Positions 59,329 through 64,000 of a stretch of 64,000 nt of DNA are shown here, in pieces. The DNA is from Myotis daubentonii. Taxonomy: Eukaryota > Chordata > Mammalia > Chiroptera > Vespertilionidae. A program made the translations under genes and the position numbers. Position 1 is the first letter of the stretch, and each line of letters opens with the position of its first letter. The stretch lies in the NCBI RefSeq assembly GCF_963259705.1, contig NC_081849.1, positions 58,934,093 through 58,998,092 of the forward strand. The letters are read 5' to 3'. The notes beneath the pieces were generated by a model. That model searched no databases. It saw nothing but the letters and a program-made list of their open reading frames with translations, and was not told where the DNA came from.

Positions 59329-59340
59329 AATGAATGAATA

Positions 59341-61844
59341 TGTTAATTAATTATTTTGATCCCACCAAAGTCAAGGAATAGTTAGAGAGTTGTTTTAAAT
59401 TACAATGCCTTTTCTATGATATTTAATTTTAGGTTTAAAGAAACACTTACAAAGGCATTTCTTTAAAAAATTAAACATAGTCTTTTGAGGTGTATTATGT
59501 TACATTCATCTTAACAAATGTACCCTAGGATTATTGTTAAAGGTTTGGTTGTAGAGGAAACAGCAATTTTTCAATTTAAAAAATCAGTGACAAGTGTTTA
59601 TTCTATTTAGGATGTTTTCTTACATGCTTTGAGTTGAGCTGTGAGCTTCCTCAAACACTTGTCTATTTTAAGGGGAAAATTTATTTTTTAAGAGGATGCT
59701 TGTGGTTAAATGTCAAAAGGAATAACAGTTAAACAATATTTTTTTCTCTTTTTTCTTTCTTTCTTTTTTTTGTTAGCCAAATATTTTAGCAGTAATTGGT
59801 TTCCAGTTCAGCGAAAAAAGAGACTTTGAATATCTTGCCTTTGACCCATGCATGCTTTGGGAGAAAGGGGGAAATGGACATAAAGTCACACATTTTCTGG
59901 AATTTGACATGTTTGGAAATGTGCATACAGCAATTGGATCTGGAGACTGGGGATAAAATATTGTGATTCTCCTAATGTTGAGCTTAGGAAGGTGCTTTTC
60001 TGGGCTGAGAGGTGAGGGCATAAAACTTACTGCCCGATTCTGCAAGAATTCTGATCCTACTCCCTTGATTCAGCTTGTGATATGGTTGAACCCATGAGTT
60101 TCAAACGAATTCATTCACAATATATTGTCATGGTTAAAACTTGTTTATTAACAGAGAAACCTAAAAGTTGTAACTAGTAGGATATTATTTGGCCAATAAC
60201 TGCATTTTTCTTAGAATTGTGATTCGTAACTCTTTTTTAAAAATTATGGACCATTTTGATGAAAGTTATGGACTGTGTCTCCAGAAAATTCACAGATGCA
60301 CATACTCATATGACTTTGCACACCATTTCAAAGGTTTCATATATATTAGAATTCTTCCAGATCTCCTAGACTGGGAACACCTCTTCAAGATAAGTCCATC
60401 TAATTCATTTGTGTTAGGTAGCAATGATTTATATTGCTTGTCATTTCTCTCATTATAATTTATTTTATATCTGGACTTTAAATATCAAAGGGGAGGAATA
60501 AAGGAAATGTTCAAGAGATTCATCATAGTCAAAAAAACCCTATCCCCTCTCCCCTTTATCTCCAGGCTATTATTTCTAGACCATAGCTCCATTGTTCATG
60601 CTGTACTGTACATTGGCTACCAACCAGACAGAGGATGCTAGTCTAGGCCATTGCACAATTTCATCTTCCTCTGGACTGTTATGTAATTAAAATAATTTCA
60701 ACGCACTCTCTTGAACATTTTTTTTTTGTCTGCAGGCAATTGTAAAAAATGCAGAAACTGAAAAGCAAATAAAAGAACAAAATATAACTTGGGTTTTTTT
60801 TTAGTTTTTATTGGAAAAAATTACTCATTGTGGACTAGGTATTTGTTTAATTTAAAAAGTTGAATGTGGTTTCTTTTGTATCCTCTGTTGGAGTAAAATC
60901 TCGATTGATTTCAAATGGTCAATTTTTTCAAGCGTGCTCCGAAGTGGCTGGATCATAAGCATTTTAAAACCAACCATCCTTTCACAAGTGCACATATTCA
61001 TATGTATTAAATATAAATGTAGAGTGCAACTGAATCAGTCATTTATTTTCCCTTGGAACTATTCTATCTGAGGATACCTATGAATGTATTGGAAGCTATT
61101 CACATACTCTGTTTATAGGTAGTAACTTTTATCAACATTCTACCCAATTCAAGAATTGTGTTATTAAATAGGTTCAGTTTTACAGTATTAAAATAAACTT
61201 CTAAGCCTCAACCCAGAATCCCAGGTTAACTACACAGCACACACACTCCCACTGTACACACACATAAACACTGGCTACGCTTGAAACCAGTTACTTCTGA
61301 TTCTGCTGGCGATGCCTTAGCAGAAAGCTTGTAGTGTTCAGCTACCCACAGCCCTGCCTCATGAGTCATAGTACTGTTTATAGGTTCCTCACGATCCAAA
61401 AATGAGGATAGTTTTTGAAATATAAAGTCTTACCAATCCTTTGTGCCTTGTGCTTTTTGGGGGGATATTGTTTGCTGGCATGAATAATATGCTAATAAGA
61501 CGAAGACCTCACTGGAAGCAACCAGTGAGCACCAGAGGCTAATAATTCATCTACCTTCAGCCCATTCTCTCTACAAGAAGCCACCACTTGGCTCTGGATG
61601 GAGGGTTGGTAGAGAAATAGTGTGCGCTTTCTGTTGTTAGTGAGCACAAGCTCATTAATCCAGCTTATCTGGTCTGCATCCCACTCTTGTGGTCTAGAAT
61701 TTAGAAATAATGCCCTTGGATATGGGAGAGGGGGCATAATAAACATTCTTAAGTATTTGTCAAAGGCACCTTCTAGCTTACCAAATTTTTACTTTATAAA
61801 AAAGCACTTCACTTTCCAATGCTTATACATTGATCTACAATTTT
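59341..61844. other. Repeat-poor intron
   Basis: No exon or clear repeat in about 2.5 kb; AT-rich with short T runs. Confidence 0.5.
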
Positions 61845-62330
61845 TTTCCCCGATTACAGTTTACATGCAATATTGTTTTGTATTAGTTTCAGGCATATAG
61901 CAGAGTGCTTAGACAATCATATGCTTTACGAAGCAGGGCCTCCAATACTTCCAGTACCCACTTGGTGCCATACAGAGTTATCACAATATTATTGGCTATA
62001 TTCGCTATATTCGTTCTTTAACATCCCTGTGACTATTTTGTAAATACCAAGTTATCTTCTTAATCCCTTCACTTTTTCCATACAGTTCCTAACCCTCTCC
62101 CCTCAGGCAACCATCAATCTATTCTCTGTGTTTATGAGTCTGTTTCTTTTTGGTTCATTTATTTTGTTTTTTAGATTCCACATATAAATTAAATCATATG
62201 ATATTTGTCTTTCTCTGACTGACTTATTTCACTTGGCAATAATACCCTGTAGGTCCATCCATGCCATTGCAAATGGTAAGATTTCATTCCTTTATGACCC
62301 AGTAATATTCCATTTGATCTACATTTTAAA
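61845..62330 (-). mobile_element. L1 LINE 3' end, minus strand
   Basis: TAGTTTCAGGCATATAGCAG, ATTCCACATATAAATTAAAT, TGACTTATTTCACTTGGCAA and GTCCATCCATGCCATTGCAA are antisense L1 3' sequence. Confidence 0.85.
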
Positions 62331-62579
62331 GATCACAAGCAATAAAAATATTTTAGCATGCACTCATGTACATAAATATGATATAGACATATAAAAATAT
62401 AAACTATATATTTACAAATTATAATTGTACCACTCTTATCAATGTATTATGTTATAAAACGTGTATAAAATAGAAATTAACGAAGTTGAGACAAAAGTCA
62501 AATCAACATTGTAAATAAATATTTTTATAAGTGAATGAGATAGAAACCTTTTGTACTATGATGAAAAAAGTGTTATTTT

Positions 62580-63075
62580 TAACAAGTTTATAGAGATATA
62601 ATTCACATAAGTTAACTCATTTCAGCATATAACTCAATGGTTTATAGTTTATTCACAGAATTGTGCAGCCATCAACATAGCCAATGTTGGAACATTTCCA
62701 GTCCCCACCAAAAGAAACTGTTCCGATCAGCAATAATTACCCACTGCCCCCACCTGGACTCTAGGAAACCACTAATATACTTTCTGTCTCCATAAATCAG
62801 TCTATTCTGAACACTTTATGTAAATGGAATTCTACAATATGTGGTCTTTTGTGACTGTCATCTTTCACTTAGCATAATGTTTTCCAGGGCTCAACCACGC
62901 TAGGGTCCTTTATTACTTTTTTTCTTTCTAATTTACACCACAGTATTATTAACTGTAGTCAACATGCTGCACCTTAAATCCCTAGGACTTATGTAATCTA
63001 AAGCTGGAAATCTGTACCTTTGAGCGCCTTTATTGATTTTGCACCCCACCCTCCCAATCATTAGCCTGTTCTCTG
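62580..63075 (-). mobile_element. L1 LINE 3' UTR remnants, minus strand
   Basis: AGAGATATAATTCACATAAG, GTGCAGCCATCAACATAGCC, CTTAGCATAATGTTTTCCAG, then from 62935 AACATGCTGCACCTTAAATC and GGAAATCTGTACCTTTGAG. Probably two overlapping old antisense L1 pieces. Confidence 0.75.
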
Positions 63076-63079
63076 TGGG

Positions 63080-64000
63080 CCCTGGGATCCTGGCAGAGAA
63101 CTGTGAGCAGTGGCTGCAGTTCCCATTCCTGCCTCTGGGTGGGGCTGGAGGTAGTCTCCGCGCCGAGGCTGGGACCGGAAATTCTTCCCGGAAGACCCGC
63201 GCCTGGTGGACGTGCACCTGGACAAGGATGCAGCAGGTGCCGCTTTCAACAACAGAGACTGCTGTTGGGGGCCGATGCGGATCTCTCCGCGCCTCACAAA
63301 GCTGGCCAACAGCGGCCTTGCAGAGGAAGGAGCTGGGGCGGGCAGAATTCTACACGCGCGCCTCGCTAAGGACATTAGGACAACATTCAAGAACGAGACG
63401 AACGGCGTGCAGCAGGGCTGGTGGGCCTCGGCTCCTCCTAAAACCAGGGAGTGAAGGCCAGGCCGAGTCCCTCTGTGTTTCGCAAGGAGCTGCACAACAT
63501 CCCAGATGGCACGACCAGGAGGCCCGGCGAGACGCCAGCATTTTGCAAGAACCGGGCTCCAGGGCGTGAGGACAGTGCTGGCGCTGAAGGCAAGTTCACC
63601 TTCCCCCACGCGCAGCACCGCCATGCTCGGGGAGCGTGGCCTCGGGAAGAAACCGGCTCCTGCCCGTGCCTCTAGGGAACTGGGCAGGCATCCCTGTTGC
63701 TCCCGAGGTGGGTGGTGGCGAGGGAGGGGACTGCTGTGTAAGGCCCGCGTCCCCACACGCAGGAGGCCGCTGGCACGTGGGCGTCCCCGTGGGGGCCTCC
63801 GCTCGCGTCCCACGTGCTGCTGGGGCCAAGGCAGAGGTCACCAAAAGGCAGCTCCGGGTGCTATGTAAACATTCCGAAATGGAGACCTGGCCTCCCTGGT
63901 GGAAGCGGCTGCAGCACCGTGGCCCCGGGGCCGGGTCTGCACTGGGTGCCCGCTGGCACCAGGCGCTGGCCCGCGGGTGGGTCGGGAAGCCACGGCCCCC
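63080..64000. other. GC- and CpG-rich segment of unknown nature (CpG-island-like)
   Basis: Composition changes abruptly from AT-rich L1 remnants to GC-rich DNA with many CpGs that continues to the window edge. Overlapping open frames exist on both strands (longest a 250-codon minus-strand frame, 63061-63813), as expected of GC-rich DNA. One + frame around 63180-63454 reads DPRLVDVHLDKDAAG and later DIRTTFKNETNG, which looks more protein-like than the others but breaks at a stop. I do not recognise a family. Possibilities are a degenerate retrocopy, an intragenic CpG island or a GC-rich repeat. Confidence 0.5.

Larger units (their letters stand above)
14771..64000 (+). other. HDAC9: HDAC9 intron downstream of the exon (incomplete at the right edge)
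   Basis: The next HDAC9 coding exon was not recognised in any frame, so the intron probably runs past the right edge. It holds most of the transposons in the window and several repeat-free blocks. Short exons can be missed by eye. Confidence 0.6.

Noticed and set aside
63061..63813. 250-codon minus-strand open frame
   Set aside because: GC-rich DNA gives long frames on both strands by chance; the protein is Arg/Pro/Ser-rich without any motif, and overlapping frames are equally open. Kept only as an unexplained GC-rich block.

Overview
The window is vertebrate nuclear DNA from a vesper bat (family Vespertilionidae). That diagnosis rests on the repeats: nine tRNA-derived Ves-type SINEs; at least eight HeliBat-type Helitrons with the pattern A|TC...CTAG|T, a TATAATAAAAG-type 5' end and a GTGCAC-type hairpin next to the 3' end; three SPIN-family hAT elements; and several young non-autonomous hAT MITEs with readable 8-bp target duplications. 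Helitrons in this number among mammals are characteristic of vesper bats. Genus and species cannot be fixed from the sequence alone.

The only protein-coding gene I can support is HDAC9 (class IIa histone deacetylase), on the + strand. One internal exon lies at 12158-12421, with a clean polypyrimidine/AG acceptor and a CAG|GTAATA donor. It is 88 codons long, phase 0 at both ends, and encodes the linker just upstream of the deacetylase domain, including a SUMO-type VKEEP acidic motif. If the donor is not used, the frame runs on through [16 protein letters not shown] to a stop at 12470-12472. That is the tail of the catalytically truncated isoform MITR/HDRP. The following ~2.3 kb (12473-14770) is free of recognisable transposons and contains no canonical AATAAA until 14751, which fits a long MITR 3' UTR. 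Positions 1-12157 and 14771-64000 are therefore HDAC9 intron, and I found no further HDAC9 exon by eye.

Layout. 1-12157: upstream intron with Ves SINEs, one 720-bp HeliBat, two L2 fragments and a purine-rich old repeat. 12158-14770: exon, alternative terminal coding segment and probable 3' UTR. 14771-31010: intron dense in mobile DNA, including three interrupted L1 3' ends, a hAT cluster at 19.6-20.5 kb, tandem HeliBats at 21.4-22.2 kb and a HeliBat carrying a nested hAT at 29.6-30.3 kb. 31011-46500: long repeat-poor intron with enhancer-like stretches, notably a GATA/octamer cluster at 40.5-41.0 kb. 46670-62000: Ves SINEs, two SPIN copies (the third is at 41.7 kb), a full-length hAT, a second copy of the purine-rich old repeat and a HeliBat. 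61845-63075: antisense L1 remnants. 63080-64000: a GC- and CpG-rich block I could not identify.

I see no operon, CRISPR, rRNA or true tRNA gene. Almost all other open frames are short, lie in repeats or low-complexity DNA, and are not proposed as genes. I did not find a convincing new biological system. The most interesting items are the preserved MITR read-through terminus, the re-used hAT target site, the fold-back hAT subfamily, the perfect palindromes in HeliBats, the enhancer-like intron block and the unexplained CpG-rich right end.
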